Source: Kappaphycus alvarezii
Taxonomy: Eukaryota > Rhodophyta > Florideophyceae > Gigartinales > Solieriaceae
Reading direction: 5' to 3'
DNA length: 64,000 bases
Assembly (NCBI GenBank): GCA_002205965.3
Contig: NADL03000598.1
Location: 1 to 64,000 of the forward strand
The position numbers were made by a program, and so were the translations under genes. Shown one piece after another: positions 20,801 through 32,990 of this stretch (within the stretch, counting starts at the first letter, position 1; the number at the start of each line of letters is the position of its first letter). The notes under the pieces are model-generated. The model saw only the letters and a program-made list of their open reading frames with translations. It was not told where the DNA came from and made no database searches.

Positions 20801-22330
20801 TGAGCTCAGAAACGGGAGGAACAAGTGTGTAGAATTGGCGATTTAACCTCGTCTGCTCAACATGGGGTATTTGGTTCTGGATTCGCATGGAGTAGCGTTG
20901 AAATAAACAGCTGAGTGGTCTGCCCTTCATCCCTCCCATTATGGGCCCTGTGGCCTTTGGAAAGTTGTGCACCCCCGATACTGGCTCATCCCATACGGGG
21001 ATAGACATTCCCGCCGTCCCATCCTCGCGAGAAGATTGGTTCCCTTCGCCTTGCGCCAGAGCCACTTGAACGCGTAGGATTACTGGATCTGGTTCATAAA
21101 AGTTATCTTTTTATCTCTTGTTTTAGTGCGTTTCTATGCTTTCCTGTTTGGATCATTATTAGGAAACAAGGATTCCGAATCTGCCTCTTAGTGCAGAAAC
21201 GTCAGACCTTGGGCTCTTTCACCCCCTCAGAATCACGTATATTCTGACCTTGTACTCCTCCTCAGACCTTCACGCTGTTTAATCCAAATGCTCACTTCAT
21301 GACCCCAATATTCTCGTCGTAAGTGATTATTTAAGGACAGCTTCTTGTGGATAAGTAATGCGACCTGTCGTATCACTGCACATCTCTTCAACTGCGTCCA
21401 AAATACCAAAGCTCAGTTTCAAACGCACTGGACCTCTCCCTCGACGTATCACTAGGCCTTTATCTAAGCGTAATGTGTTTGGTATGTGCCATCCTACTAG
21501 TCCACACAGGGATTTTGGAATGATGATACTGCCTTATTCCTTCGCTTCTACACGCTCAGTCGCTGGGCAGGTCCCGAAAGCTTTCTCTGATCTGAATCGT
21601 TACGGAGATTCGAGGCGAAGACGGTGCGCGGGAGAAGATGGAGGTGTTCGTGAAGTGCGAAGCTCGACAGTTGGCTGCTTTGGTTTGTCGGAGGGCCCAT
21701 GAAAATCTAGGCACCAGGGAGGAATGTGTGATATGCGCCAGGGGTTATTTTGCGCGTTGCGGTCTCGAGGGGATTGCAGGGGTTGACCGAATCCTTGTGT
21801 GACCTGATCGATCTTACTCTATACTGCTCCCGTGTTGCAGTTTGCGGGCGGGGTCGTGTTGAGACTGTTTGCTGGAAGGTGAAATTTATGGAATTTGAGG
21901 GGTACCTATGATGATTTTTTCACTGTTTGTTACTGTACTTTCTATCTAGCGACCTACTATTTTTTTTATTTTTTTATGTTGGTAAATTATTACCGACGAT
22001 TCTTGGCAACAGAGCGCTTGTGTACCGGGTATTTAACCCTACACTTGAAACGCTCGGGCTGCAGTAAACGGGGGTAGCTACCTACCACCACCTTCTCTCC
22101 TGAAAACAACAAAAAAAAATTGTATCTCCTCCTTTATTCTCACCTTCTCTCATGCTATTGATCCGATCCACTGACAATGCCGGCCTGCTAGAGGGTAATT
22201 TACAGTATTGTAAAGTAATGTGTTACTGCACTGGGAGTACAGAGATTTTTCGCAGTGTTCTACTGTATTCTACAGGTTGACGCGATCAGTTACAAACTAC
22301 AGTAAGCTGTCATTCCTGGAGAGGTTCTGG
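20801..22330. other. No gene seen, apart from one repeat copy
   Basis: Several 60-170 codon frames exist on both strands, but none has a motif I can name. The direct repeat copy 2 lies near 21878-21999, followed by a short A-run and a T/C-rich stretch. Confidence 0.35.
21878..21999 (+). repeat. Direct repeat, copy 2
   Basis: This is the partner of the repeat at 19790-19910. It could be the second LTR of a collapsed LTR element or a copy of a small dispersed element. Confidence 0.75.
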
Positions 22331-22339
22331 GGGAACGAC

Positions 22340-22520
22340 CACGGCTAGGATGGAATTTTCTGCCACTAGCTTTTGACTCGCTGGGATCTTCTTCTCAGAT
22401 ATCATCCAAGGGCATAGAAAAATACCAGGCAGCTCTCGCGTCTCGCAGCGGACGATCTACTGCAGATGTGAAGAATCGCCTGTATGAGAATCTTCGTTAC
22501 GCTATTTGGTCCACATGAGC
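22340..22520 (+). pseudogene. Tail of a LINE-type reverse transcriptase protein
   Basis: The plus strand encodes WNFLPLAFDSLG, EKYQAALASRSGRSTADVKN and RLYENLRYAIWST. This resembles the C-terminal segment common in non-LTR retrotransposon proteins (F-PLVFD--G ... LA-RSGRS ... L---L-YAIW-N-A). Only about 60 residues remain and no upstream reverse transcriptase is visible. It differs from the tails of the LINE relics at 36.6 and 42.9 kb, so it would be another family. Confidence 0.45.
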
Positions 22521-22721
22521 GGCGTCTGTAATATATAGTGCCCCGAAACACACAGAAATCAGTCACTTGATTCAAAATTATATTTTTAGTGATTTCTTAG
22601 TGTTGCACAAATATATAAGAGTGATAATATAACGGTTCATGATGACTGAATCAATGCGTTACAGCATTTACAAAATGATATCCCATTAATCACTTATATT
22701 CAATTATGCCATAACTGTGAT

Positions 22722-23132
22722 TGTCGAAATACAAGATACGTAAAATTTATTTATAGACTATTTACAGATCTTCAGTGTATCTATTTGGCCTTACTACTAC
22801 TTCCAACCTGTAGGTTAGAAATATAGATACGCAGTGTATATATTCCCTATCCTACTGTACTTTCAGCGATGCCTATTAGGACTGTTATAGTGTAAAGGTC
22901 ACTAGGACCGTCCGCAGGACTATCCTGGAGGGCTTTTAGTTAGCAGTTAGTGGATTTGCAAGAGATTTTCGAAGGACTCTACTACCTACACAAGGCCTCA
23001 CCGCCTTGGGCACTGAAATAAAAGCAACATCATCACTTTTATTTCAACCTACTCAACTTGTGTGCCCTAAGCAAAAACGATTAAGTTTTCAGGCCCGCCA
23101 CTAGTCTGCTTTTTATACCCAAACTTTTCGCG
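22722..23132 (+). repeat. 5' LTR of element C
   Basis: It starts TGTCGAAATACAAGATAC, like the 3' copy at 29005. The pair shares AAGGCCTC(A/G)(C/T)CGCCTTGGGCAC and TTTATTTCAACCTACT. The end is placed where similarity fades after TTTTCGCG; the exact base is uncertain. I found no clear primer-binding site after it. Confidence 0.75.
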
Positions 23133-24439
23133 TTAATCCTGATTTCACACTTTCAAGGAATTTAAGAATTAAATCCATTTGCTATTCGATAGTGAAATAT
23201 ACCTACTTGTCCTATTTCCTCGTGGTTTTGAGTCATGTGTAAGGCAGTTAATACTGAGACAATACATTTATTTTTTAACTCTTTTTGAACACTACCCGGA
23301 GGCCAATAAGGGCAACAGCTCCATCGCGGTGCCACGGAGCCCATCTAGCCCAACTGAAGCCAGAAAAAGATCGGAATCCCAATATATTCTGTGCAAGCTT
23401 TCAAAATCGGTCAGCAACACCCTGGGTCTGACTGTACGCACCGAAAACAGGAGTGTCACTCCAAAATCGACGAGTATCGCAATTTCGCCGAAGAAGCAGA
23501 AGCCTCCACTTGGCATACAAAAATAGTCGTCTCAGAACAATCAGAGGCCTTTGACTTCGGCCAGTCAAGTAACGACAGGTGTCCCTTTAATTTAATGTTC
23601 AGTTTCAGGTACTACACATTTGATTTCAGGTTCAGGCCAAGGTCGGGTTTCAAATCTTGGACTTGTGCCACGTCGTCAAGTTTCAATAATTGATCTGACA
23701 GATCTGACAGGGCTGATAACGTTTACAGACCTACTAGGGATCCGCTACGCTTACGCCACAAAGTTAGTCGTCTATTAGCTGATCGCGCTGGGTTTGTTGA
23801 AACTGCCTCTACACGTGTGGTTGTAAAGAAAATAACCTGTAAGCCTTTCAAAGTTACTTGCATACTTGCAACGTGGGTAAAACCTGCTTTCAGCATTTAC
23901 GGATTCGCAAGTACAAGAACCGCTTATTGAACACTGTAAATCCGTCGTACTATCAGGAGTGCAAGTGCAATTTTGAGATCCATTCACAAATTCAGCATTT
24001 ACAGCATTAAAAGGCTGGAAACTGTCATTTATGGGTTTTTTCAAATCAGATTGATGTAGATCCAATCTGGATATTCGATCTTGTCCTTAAAAAATTTTAA
24101 ATTGAATTATAAAAACGATTGTGATTCTTGCTTCAAATTGAATTATAGAAAAAGGTTATAGTAGGATAGAAAAACCAGAAAAAGAGAAAAAATAGCCTAC
24201 CAAAAAGCGTACACTAGTGAAAAAGCCACTAAAAGGGCCACAATTCCGAATCATTAAGTCACCATTAATTTGGACTTACAAAAGGGTATATTGACAGGTT
24301 TTCGGTCAATTTATTTGACAGACCCCAATATTGCAAGTATCTGGTGGACTGAGTCGAAGCTTATGTTGAGGATAGTTCCTTCTCTGGTGATTAACTAAGG
24401 GCTCCTTTTGCAATAGGGCTTCCCTATCCCCATATTTTT

Positions 24440-25680
24440 CAGGGACAGACTGTGAGCAATTTTTCGATCATTCGCAAGGTGATTATATTTCTCGAGAAAT
24501 TGGATATGCCAACCATCCTCCATGAATCTGTTTTTGTTTCAAAGGCATTTACATCAACTATTTTCGGCAATGGTGAACTGAGCAAAGAATTAAACAAAAT
24601 TGATGTATATTTCAACACTGATGCGTTATCAAACGTATCACTGATTCGACTTGCCCCAAAATCAATTCTTCGATCCACTCCAGTGTCCACTCAACCTCCG
24701 GAACCATCAGCAGAAAGGTATCGCGCTGCTTGTCCATGCGCTTCAGGGAGGGAAATAAGAAAAATACTGATAGCCTAGTTGAATGTTGGTTCGAGTTCAT
24801 GGCTGAATACAAGTATACCTTCCAGGATTATATGCTCAATGATGATAAAAGGCTCAACTTATCTCCACCATCTCCTTAGAGTAAATTCTAAAAGATTCTA
24901 CATAAGTAATGTTGAATTTATTTCTGAGCATTATTATCAAGCTCTAAAAGCTCTGGAAATTGAATATAACTCAGACTCAAGGCAAAACAGAATTGCCGCA
25001 TATCTTTGAAAAAATTCGCACCAGCAAGTATATTTCTCCTACTTCTACTTTGGATAATGCTATTGAGAAATTCCACGAGGAAATCTCCTAGCTCACTCCC
25101 CAAGGAACACCTCATTTTCGTTCAGGAACGCATAAGATTTAGTATGTTCAGTTCGCCGTTATTAAATAATACTGGGCTCGCGATTCTCGCAGCAGAGCAA
25201 ATTTTGGTGCGTTGAGTTATCAATCATTTTACAGCTAGCTCCTTTCCGGTGCTTACTTAGAAAAAGAAAAGAATTTTGGAAGAATAAGGGATCGGGGGAA
25301 CCTACGTATGGCATCGATCTCGGATGCAGACCCTACACTACGTAGCAGCTTTGCTGATACATTATATACTGGACAACCTCAATACAGCCGTGACCTGCGT
25401 TTTTCCAAATTCAACCATCACGATGTTAATTCTGGTAGCAACCAAGCTTACAGAATGAGGAAAACTAAACCTCGTGATGATAAAGTTTGTTTGGGTTGTG
25501 TTAAGAAGTGCCATATTTTTTCTCAATGTCGCCATCCAAGGGCTGCGAATGTTGCTAGGGAGGTTCAGTACTATCCAAGAAGCTCATTTAAATATCTGTC
25601 CAAGGCCACTAAACGTTTAATTTTTGAGCTTTGTCCGGAATTGGGTCATGAAGTTCAATCAGTTGATGAATAAATACTGC
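24440..25680 (+). pseudogene. Gag region of element C
   Basis: A Gag-like segment includes FEFMAEYKYTFQDYMLNDDK (about 24795-24850) and IEYNSDSRQNRIAAYL (about 24958-25007). A nucleocapsid remnant, CLGCVKKCHIFSQC, follows near 25478-25525. The long open stretch around it (25308-25673) is basic. The region is much decayed. Confidence 0.65.
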
Positions 25681-26029
25681 CTCTTCAGGATATTGTCGGA
25701 GGTGCCAACAGATATGATGACATTAGGGGATCTGAAAATGACGTAATGGATGAAGATGACTTAACCAATGTTCCTGAAAAGTTCTATTAGCAATTACACT
25801 TGACAGCGAACCATTTTTGGATGAAGAGAATTTAGAGTACTACAACAAGCCTGATTGATCCAAACCGAAAAATATTGTAAGAGAACGCGAGAAATCTCCC
25901 ATCAGTAACGTAAAACTCGTCTCGTTTCCGTGAAAGCAAAGAAACATGTAGAATTAACATGTAAAGATACATGAAAATTTAATAGTCAAAAGCAGTAAAT
26001 TTCCAACGCACTAATAGTTCAAGTAAATC

Positions 26030-27130
26030 CACGGAGTGTGTATCAAAACTGGTGCTCAAAAACTAGTGCTTGGAAAATCGCAAGTTAAGGCATATTATGA
26101 CCTAGTTTGGTATATAAAGATAAAACGACAGCACGTTAAAACTGCTTACAAGGCTGTTAATGGAATTTTTCCAAGCATTGAAATGATTCTAATACATATG
26201 AAAACGACTGATGGTGTTTTTGTCTATCTACACGTCGATGTAGTTGATGCCAATATTCTATTCTTGATGGTCGTAGGAGTTTTAGACAAATTCAGACTTG
26301 TTGCCTACAACGTTGACAACCTACTTGTCTCCAAAATACATGTATAGACTATGCTAATAACATTAAAATACAGTCATCTTAATGTCGAGTGGGAGTTTTC
26401 TGAAATTTTGTCCGCATCGTCTCAATCAAAGCGCCACTATTTACATGTTTCCCATCCTTTTGCCTCAAAGATATAAATTCCGATTAGTAGAGCTAGACCA
26501 AATTAAGCAAAGCCTGAGATGCGAGATTTGATTTGGGAGATATCCAAAAAATGCCGTTACATATCATCACTTTGAACCGAAATTCACATCACTCCATGTA
26601 AGTACGCCCAATAGAATCATATAAAATCAAGACCTGGCTCTTTATGTTAAGCTTTTTGGCGAAAATTCTGTATTTCATATCGTGGATACACAAGCCAGTT
26701 TCGTTAATGCTGTATTTTTACAAAGTTAAAGTAGGGAATCGATTTGGAACCTTTTTTTGAGTGCTGGGCTACAATTTGCATTGTATTTTCTGATATAATG
26801 AAAGCGCACCAAGGTAATCAATTCGCTTCCAAAGCGTGGAAATATTTGATAAAATAGAATGAAATCAAACTCAGCCTATCAGGAGTTGAAAATCATAAAT
26901 CTATTGGATCTTCTGGTCTTTGACATGATCTATTACGCCATATTTACCACAATATTCGCCATTCAGAGCCTGAAGCTGAAATATTACCCGCTCTACGTCT
27001 TACCGTAATGGTAATGAATGATAATTTGAACCAATAATGAATGGTTCCGTCGTTAATCGTCTTCGGAGTTTTACCGAAGTTTCCGGTCATGAGTAGCGAA
27101 TTTTCGGATCGAACGGAACGAATAAGATTG
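26030..27130 (+). pseudogene. Protease and integrase regions of element C
   Basis: A protease segment contains LGKSQVKAYYDLV and LHVDVVDANILFLMVVGVLD, ending VDNLLVSKIHV. It is the lineage form with a VVD-DIP-LLGLDVLD motif. The integrase end has MVPSLIVFGVLPKFPVMSSE and DRTERI near 27040-27125, matching the MxPSLLVFG-PRFP motif of fungal and protist copia elements. The region has many breaks. Confidence 0.65.
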
Positions 27131-27559
27131 TTCTAAAGGGTAAGAACTGAGATAGAAACCATCACTCCAGAACTCAGAATCATAGACGCCCTGAATTTGC
27201 AGCTTCCAAATACCGCTCACCATAAACTTAACATTGGAAAGAAGTTCTAGTCTATCGTGAAAGTTCAAACATAAGTGAAAAGGACCCTACAAAGTAACGG
27301 AAATCAATGACAGTCAAGTCATTATTGACAGAAATGGTGAGGAAGTGCAGCAATCACGCTCTCAAGTAAAGCCGTATTCAGATGATCCAATTGAGTCACT
27401 ACTCGAATTATTGCATTCATTAGTGAACCAGGTATACTCTAAAATTCTTCACCTCATTGAAGTTAGCCTCAATGAATTTATTAATCCACGAGATCAAAGA
27501 TACAATTCTACTGAGATTATGAATGCGAAACTGAAAGACGTACAAGGAATTGATGAGAG

Positions 27560-28990
27560 AAATACCTAGTAAAATAGTCGCTAGAGAAGGCATACCAAAG
27601 AATTTAATGTCCTCTCCAGAAATTTCGTTTTATCAATTAGGAAAAATACCACTGACAAAGAGATACACAAAGCACAGTTTGTGGTACAAGGTCATAGATA
27701 CAGGGAAAAGAACTATCTTTTAAATGAAACCAAGGCTCTATGCTAGCGTTCCAAAGACTTTTTGGTTGCAATTTCTGCAATATACTATTTCAAGATTTGG
27801 TCTCAAGATGTTAAAAAGTCTTATTTTCAGTCAGCTTAAAGTCTGATGCGCAAATGCTACCTTAGAACCATCAAAGACTTTCTATTAACTGGTAGTCAGT
27901 TACTCGAGCTACTAAAACCTCTTCATGGATTATCCGATTCTGAAGACTATTGGAATCACACCATAAAATCATACCTATAGAAAGATCTTGGTATGACCCC
28001 AACCGGTGGATATCTAGCAATATACTCAAAACATGCAGACGGAGAACTTAAAGAACTAGTTAAAACATAAGGGGAGGATTCTATACTTTATGGCAACAAT
28101 GAATTCGTTAAGTTTTCCCAAAAAAACTCTTAATTGGTTTGATTCTAGAAAGATAGAATTCTGTTAAACTTTATTGGCAGATGCAAGAGTAAAGAGAAAT
28201 GATTATAGATTTGTGCTAAGTCAGAAAAAGTGTGTTAAGAAGTTATTCATTCTTCCGATTTACGTCTCATTTTCTGAATTCAGGTCTCTAAGTAATAGAT
28301 TGGCTTAGTGAACAAATCCAAAGCCTTAAATATGTTTTCCGTGGATATGGCCTCACAAGTGACTGAAGCTATATTATAATTGGAAGCAAAAGGCTATTCA
28401 AGAAAGCTGTAAAGCACGTGCAGAACAAACCTCATTCATCGCTCAAGTATTACAGATTGGACAAAAAATCCATAAGTTTGAAAGTATATCCTGACTCGCC
28501 ATTTGCAAACAACGGCGACAATACTTCCCAATTTGGATACATTTCTTTGCTCACTGTCAAGACCGGGTATTGAAATATGCTAAGTTATTCTAGTCACAAA
28601 AATCTCACAATAACTAGTTCTTTACTAGGCGCCGAGTTTTAGGCTTTGGCTGATGCCTTCGAAACTGGCCACATGATTAAGCACGACCTTGAACCCTTGC
28701 TTGGAATCAAAATACCACTTCAATTGTTGACGGACTCCAAAAGTCTGTTGGATGTAATTACCAAGTGTTCATATAATTTGGAAAAGCGTCTCATGATTGA
28801 TATTAGTTCTGTAAGGGATGCATACGCAAAAAGGAACCATCCAATGTTGTATTTTTGCGGACTGTAGGGAGCCACGCAGACGCCTTTGCGTAGATCAAAA
28901 TTGTGAATTACATACTCGCAACGAGGAAATCTGGTATACCTGTTTAAAAATAGACAACTTGGCACTGAGTCGAGAAAATAGTAGGTCCGG
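27560..28990 (+). pseudogene. Reverse transcriptase and RNase H regions of element C
   Basis: RT landmarks include a KRTIFLMKPRLYAS-type segment (about 27700) and LLKPLHGLSDSEDYWN (about 27908-27955), the copia L-K-LYGL-DA---W box. RNase H landmarks are LGAEF, ALADAFETGHMIKHDLE (about 28626-28690) and LLTDSKSLLDVITKCS with the conserved DSKSL (about 28722-28770). The region is heavily decayed. Confidence 0.75.
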
Positions 28991-29004
28991 GCAAAGTAGG
29001 GGAG

Positions 29005-29360
29005 TGTCGAAATACAAGATACATATTACTTATTTATGTACCGGTTTGCTATTTGCCATTACTACTATTTCTAACCTACTTATTGTGTATTTTTTCTATA
29101 TTTTTGTACTTTTAGCATCACTTGGCCTGTCCGCAGTACTTTCCGCTAGAAATTTTAGTTTGCAGTCTGTAGATGTGCTACAGATATTCAATGGCATCTA
29201 TTGTCTATGGAAGGCCTCGTCGCCTTGGGCACGTACGTAAAAAACGTCCACAATTTTATTTCAACCTACTTAACTTGTCTATTCCAAGCACAAACGTCTA
29301 ATTTTTTCGGGCTTGCCGCTAACGCCGCCACTCTATTTCTCATCCCTTGAATTTTCGCGC
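29005..29360 (+). repeat. 3' LTR of element C
   Basis: It follows the polypurine tract AGTAGGGGAG (28995-29004) and starts TGTCGAAATACAAGATAC. It is shorter than the 5' copy and strongly diverged. Confidence 0.75.
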
Positions 29361-29752
29361 AGGTAATTAACGGGGAAATTTTTTGGGTTATTTTAATGCA
29401 TGGAAGATGTGGTCGGTTATATCCACGCGGCTAATGTGTTATGCGGGATAGGTGCTAGTCAGTAACCTGTGCATAACATGTGCCCATACTGTATAGTACC
29501 CTAAAAGGCACCACAAAACCCGAAAGCGTCTATGAGCTGATGATAAAACGGTCACTGGCACCTCTCGCCACTTTCGATTAAGACCAAATGTTGTGATAAC
29601 AGTTAATGAACGAGCCGGCGATGTCTTGGCTGTTCAGGGCACTCATTTGGATAGACACGTGTAGGGTGTGGCAGTCATTTGAAATGCCATGCACGATGTG
29701 ACACATGTGTGTGATGGAAAACTTATGGGTGATACGTGTAAGCTACAGATCG
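29361..29752. other. Spacer between copia elements C and D
   Basis: There is no gene. 29372-29424 resembles 36472-36522, which lies in the 3' region of the LINE relic, so a short LINE-tail fragment may be present. The last bases, GATCG before 29753, resemble GATCT after 35986 and may be the target-site duplication of element D. Confidence 0.4.
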
Positions 29753-30161
29753 TTTTGTACAGTGCATCCTGTACAAACGGTCTTGTCCAATCGCGAGCCA
29801 CGACTACAGTGACTTGGCAACTTCTCATGACTTGTGCCGTATTTGACTGGTGGTAGTACTGGTGTATGGTGCTACCGGTAATACAGTACTGTACTTATCG
29901 AGCTGTTACCACTCCTGTATTGCCATTGGAACGGCTATATAGCGCAGAGCTCTCCGCCTGATCGGGGCGATAGGAGGGAAAGGAAAGGATAGGAAAAAGC
30001 GGTCAATCGGACTACCTACCTACCTGTGTGTCAACTTTCTATGGCGATCGGCCTAATTAAACACATCAAATACGGGACTGCAACGGCATCCCGGGGGCTT
30101 TTGTACCCGTTCACTTTGCCTTTTTTCCTGGCCACCCCTCGCTGACACTACGCATACTACA
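29753..30161 (+). repeat. 5' LTR of element D
   Basis: The LTR is 409 bp and ends ...CATACTACA, next to the primer-binding site. A GGCTATATAGCGC box near 29933 is a plausible TATA promoter. ACAGTACTGTAC near 29883 is a 10-bp palindrome plus flank. Three CTAC units occur near 30012. Differences from the 3' copy cluster in the last 50 bp. Confidence 0.9.
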
Positions 30162-30174
30162 GTTATGGGCCTAG
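30162..30174 (+). promoter_or_regulatory. Half initiator-Met tRNA primer-binding site (element D)
   Basis: GTTATGGGCCTAG directly follows the LTR and differs at one position from the reverse complement of the initiator-Met tRNA anticodon arm. The site in element B is a perfect match. Its position right after the LTR end is what a primer-binding site requires. Confidence 0.8.
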
Positions 30175-31320
30175 GGAAGGACTTTGAGAAAGGTTTTGGC
30201 ATGATGAACCCTCCGGGATTCGAGCCAGACTAAGACCTCCTATCGTCGAGAAAGAAAGTTGAAAGTTGGGATAACCTAATTGCAACCGCAGCCGAGAAGG
30301 GAAAAGACAAATTCTACAAAACGGTATGACACACACTTGGACGTCAACTATACGATCTAGGTCTTTGCCAAGCTCACCAGAGTCCTGTAGACGAAGTGCA
30401 GGAGCAAGGAAAGATCGATTACAAGCAGGAAGACCAAGTCAAAGCAGTGCAAGAGATTGTAGACTTGATTGCCCAAGTTCCTCCCATCTCTGTGGTTACT
30501 CGCCTCATTTATTCCTTCAATAAGGTGAATTCTTGCAAGCACAAGAACAATGAAGACTTGAAGCGTTATGTGTCTAGATCTCACGGACCTGCCGCAGAGA
30601 ACCTAATGAAATCAGGATCAACCAGTCAATCTCAAATCGGAGAAGTACTGGCAATAAACCCGCTCAATAACGCGTCTCTCTCAGAAGCGTCCCTTACCAA
30701 AGCCAAGCTCAAACGTATTGGAATGGTGGAGGCACGAAGCAAGGGAACGATACCCGCTGAGAAAAAGTTCACTTTGAATTTGGATGAGGCACAGAAGATA
30801 TCTTTGAGTACCAGAAGGCTTGCTGTTTCGATTACAAGAGCCTCTGGGTGTTCCAGCCGTACGGGCAAACTCTTCATCAGGAAAGTGTTGGGTGGATAAA
30901 ATGATATGTGTCGAGATTCCAAGCCAATTTTCGATGATATCAAGAAACTAAATGGTACTCGAGATATAAGCAAATCCATTGCTTCCTCTGGTCGTCATTG
31001 CACCTTAAGTCTGGATGACGCGGTGAATGTACTCCGCTCTCTTGCACAAACTACTACCAGAACTGAAGCCTCCGTAACAAAGGCTCAAATATACTCTGCA
31101 GTTGACCATAGAGTTAGAAGTTTCTTTGGAAGTCAAGAGAATGTTCAACGAGAGTCAAAGATCAAAAACCAGTCAAATCATCGTGCTTTCAATGAAAGAA
31201 GCGGAAGAATTACGGCAACGACGGCGATAATTACAAACCCGATCGGGATCGCAAGAGGAAGAAGTCAAAAATGCTGGGACTGCGGAAGAAAGGACCATGC
31301 TTGAGGTGATTTGAAGTGCC
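30166..31320 (+). pseudogene. Gag region of element D
   Basis: A Gag-like helical part contains VTRLIYSFNKVNSCKHKNNE and DLKRYVSRSHGPAAENLM, followed by a second repeat-like stretch ending before a basic region. A zinc-knuckle remnant, CWDCGRKDHA, lies near 31273-31303. The region is broken. Confidence 0.7.
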
Positions 31321-31519
31321 AGCGTCCGAGCTATGCCACTTTGAAGATTCGAAAAGCAAATGATCGCCATGACGAAGATTTCGAAAGAAACAGAATACCT
31401 AAAAACTTCAATGGGTATTTTCGTCCGGGCTCCAAGCATTCCAACGGCAAAAGAGCCTGGTAAGCGAAATCCCTCCCAAGTCTGATCTGATACCCATGAA
31501 TAACGACCAGAATCCTAAT

Positions 31520-31950
31520 TTGGACGAGGGTTGCCCCGATCCGTCGGAGGAATTAAGTCAGCGGAAGCGCTGTCTTTAGTGATGGGCTTCGAATTCAAGT
31601 TGGAGTCCTTAGATTGTGAGCCATTCTACCATGGTTATGGACAGAACTGCAGTGATGCAGAGCTCACATCCGGCATATGGAGACTACCTCTTGAAGATTT
31701 GAAAGGGAATAAAATCTTTATTCCATTCTATATCACGAATGGCAATGGTCCTATTCTACCTGGAAATTGTGTATTGACCAAATCGGATGTATTCAATTCG
31801 CATACAACTCGTGTTCTTATTATACCTCCACGTGTAATAGAAGGATCGGATAGCATAATCGTGTTTCCGATCTATGTCACTGAATGTAGAGAAACTCGAA
31901 CTCATCTTCATGTTGTCATGAGCCAAATATCCAGAATCTAAAGCTATCTC
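31520..31950 (+). pseudogene. Protease region of element D
   Basis: The segment PRSVGGIKSAEALSLVMGF is followed by CEPFYHGYGQNCSDAE, SGIWRLPLEDLKGNKIFIPF and GNGPILPGNCVLTKSDVF. This is the retropepsin-like part of this copia group; PRSVGG follows where the active-site D-S/T-G box lies. Confidence 0.6.
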
Positions 31951-32079
31951 GCGACACAGCGGGCTCTGTTCGGAACTAAAGGAGATTGGGACAACCACAG
32001 TATCAAAAAGACACGCTTCATGGGACATTCTGCGAAATAATTCTCATAAAAACTTCACCTGTACTCGCACTTACCTCCG

Positions 32080-32990
32080 AAGGACATGAAGGATCTCTGC
32101 AAACGGGGCGGAGCTCTTTCTCCAGTCGTAGAGCAGGCCCTCGAATCTGTAGTGGAAAAGTGCTCCAGCTTCAAGACAACTGGACGTCCGCTCAATGCGC
32201 GAAAGATATTCTTCAGAAGGCCACTTCGAACATTTAACGAGAGAGTGCAAATCGATTTCATGTACGTGGTTGAATTAACAAAGTACCCAAAATTCCATAT
32301 GAATACATGGCTTCACGCTTTTATAACGCAGTCGTTGTGTTTACAAGGTATATTCTAGGAGCTGCAAGGCTCCTTGGCACTCACTGGATCGCGGTGAATG
32401 GAGCGCCTGCATCAATATCATTTGATCAGGAACTCGACAATGATGATTTTTGCAAAACGTTTCAAAAACATGGCATCTAGCCGAAACCTTGCCCTACGAG
32501 GAGACACAGCAAAATTGGTTCAGTGAAAAGTGCAAACTTCACTCTGCGTCAGATGTCAATGCGTATTCTCAAGGATTCAATTCACGAACGAAACGCAAAG
32601 GGTTCTTCGTTCACAGCTCAAGAAATAGTCTCAATAGCTGTTCTTGCGACGAATCTTCTTCGTGGAAGCAATCGTGTCAGTTCCTTTGAACTTGCAAGAG
32701 CATACACACCATCCATTCTTGGTCTACCACAGATGCCAGCGGACTCCGACTTAGTTGACGCACAATATGAGCAAGTTGCACGCCGCACGCTATCAAAGGT
32801 GCTGGAATGTCGATCACCAAAAACTGTTCCTTCAAACATTCTCACACGGGTAACTCCACTATATTTTGAGAGGCAAACAAAGCGTAGTATTCGGAATTTC
32901 GGATACGTCCAAAACGCGAAAGAATATTTCGTGGAATTCACTCGGAGCAAATACGGAAATGGTAAACGGCTGAAAGTCGCATACGAGGTC
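32080..32990 (+). pseudogene. Integrase region of element D
   Basis: Landmarks are MKDLCKRGGALSPVVEQALE, a C-x-C pair with TGRPLNARKIFF, FNERVQIDFMYVVEL (core Asp), ASISFDQELDNDDFCKTF, and later VLATNLLRGSNRVSSFELAR and AYTPSILGLPQMP. Copia integrases cut and join the cDNA ends to host DNA. The region is broken in a few places. Confidence 0.75.

Larger units (their letters stand above)
22722..29360 (+). mobile_element. Old Ty1/copia LTR retrotransposon fossil (element C)
   Basis: LTRs lie at 22722-~23132 and 29005-~29360. Between them are gag with a zinc knuckle, protease, integrase, reverse transcriptase and RNase H, all on the plus strand in copia order. The LTRs are strongly diverged and the coding part has dozens of breaks, so this is the oldest copia here. 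Its integrase and protease wording differs from elements B and D, so it belongs to another lineage. The AT content is high. Element D starts about 390 bp downstream. Confidence 0.85.

Noticed and set aside
20541-21065. Minus-strand frame of 174 codons
   Set aside because: Half of it is antisense to the gypsy integrase relic, and the rest has no motif.
29640-29760. Possible extension of element D's 5' LTR upstream
   Set aside because: Similarity with the 3' LTR ends at 29753 and the bases before it resemble the bases after 35986, as expected of a target duplication.
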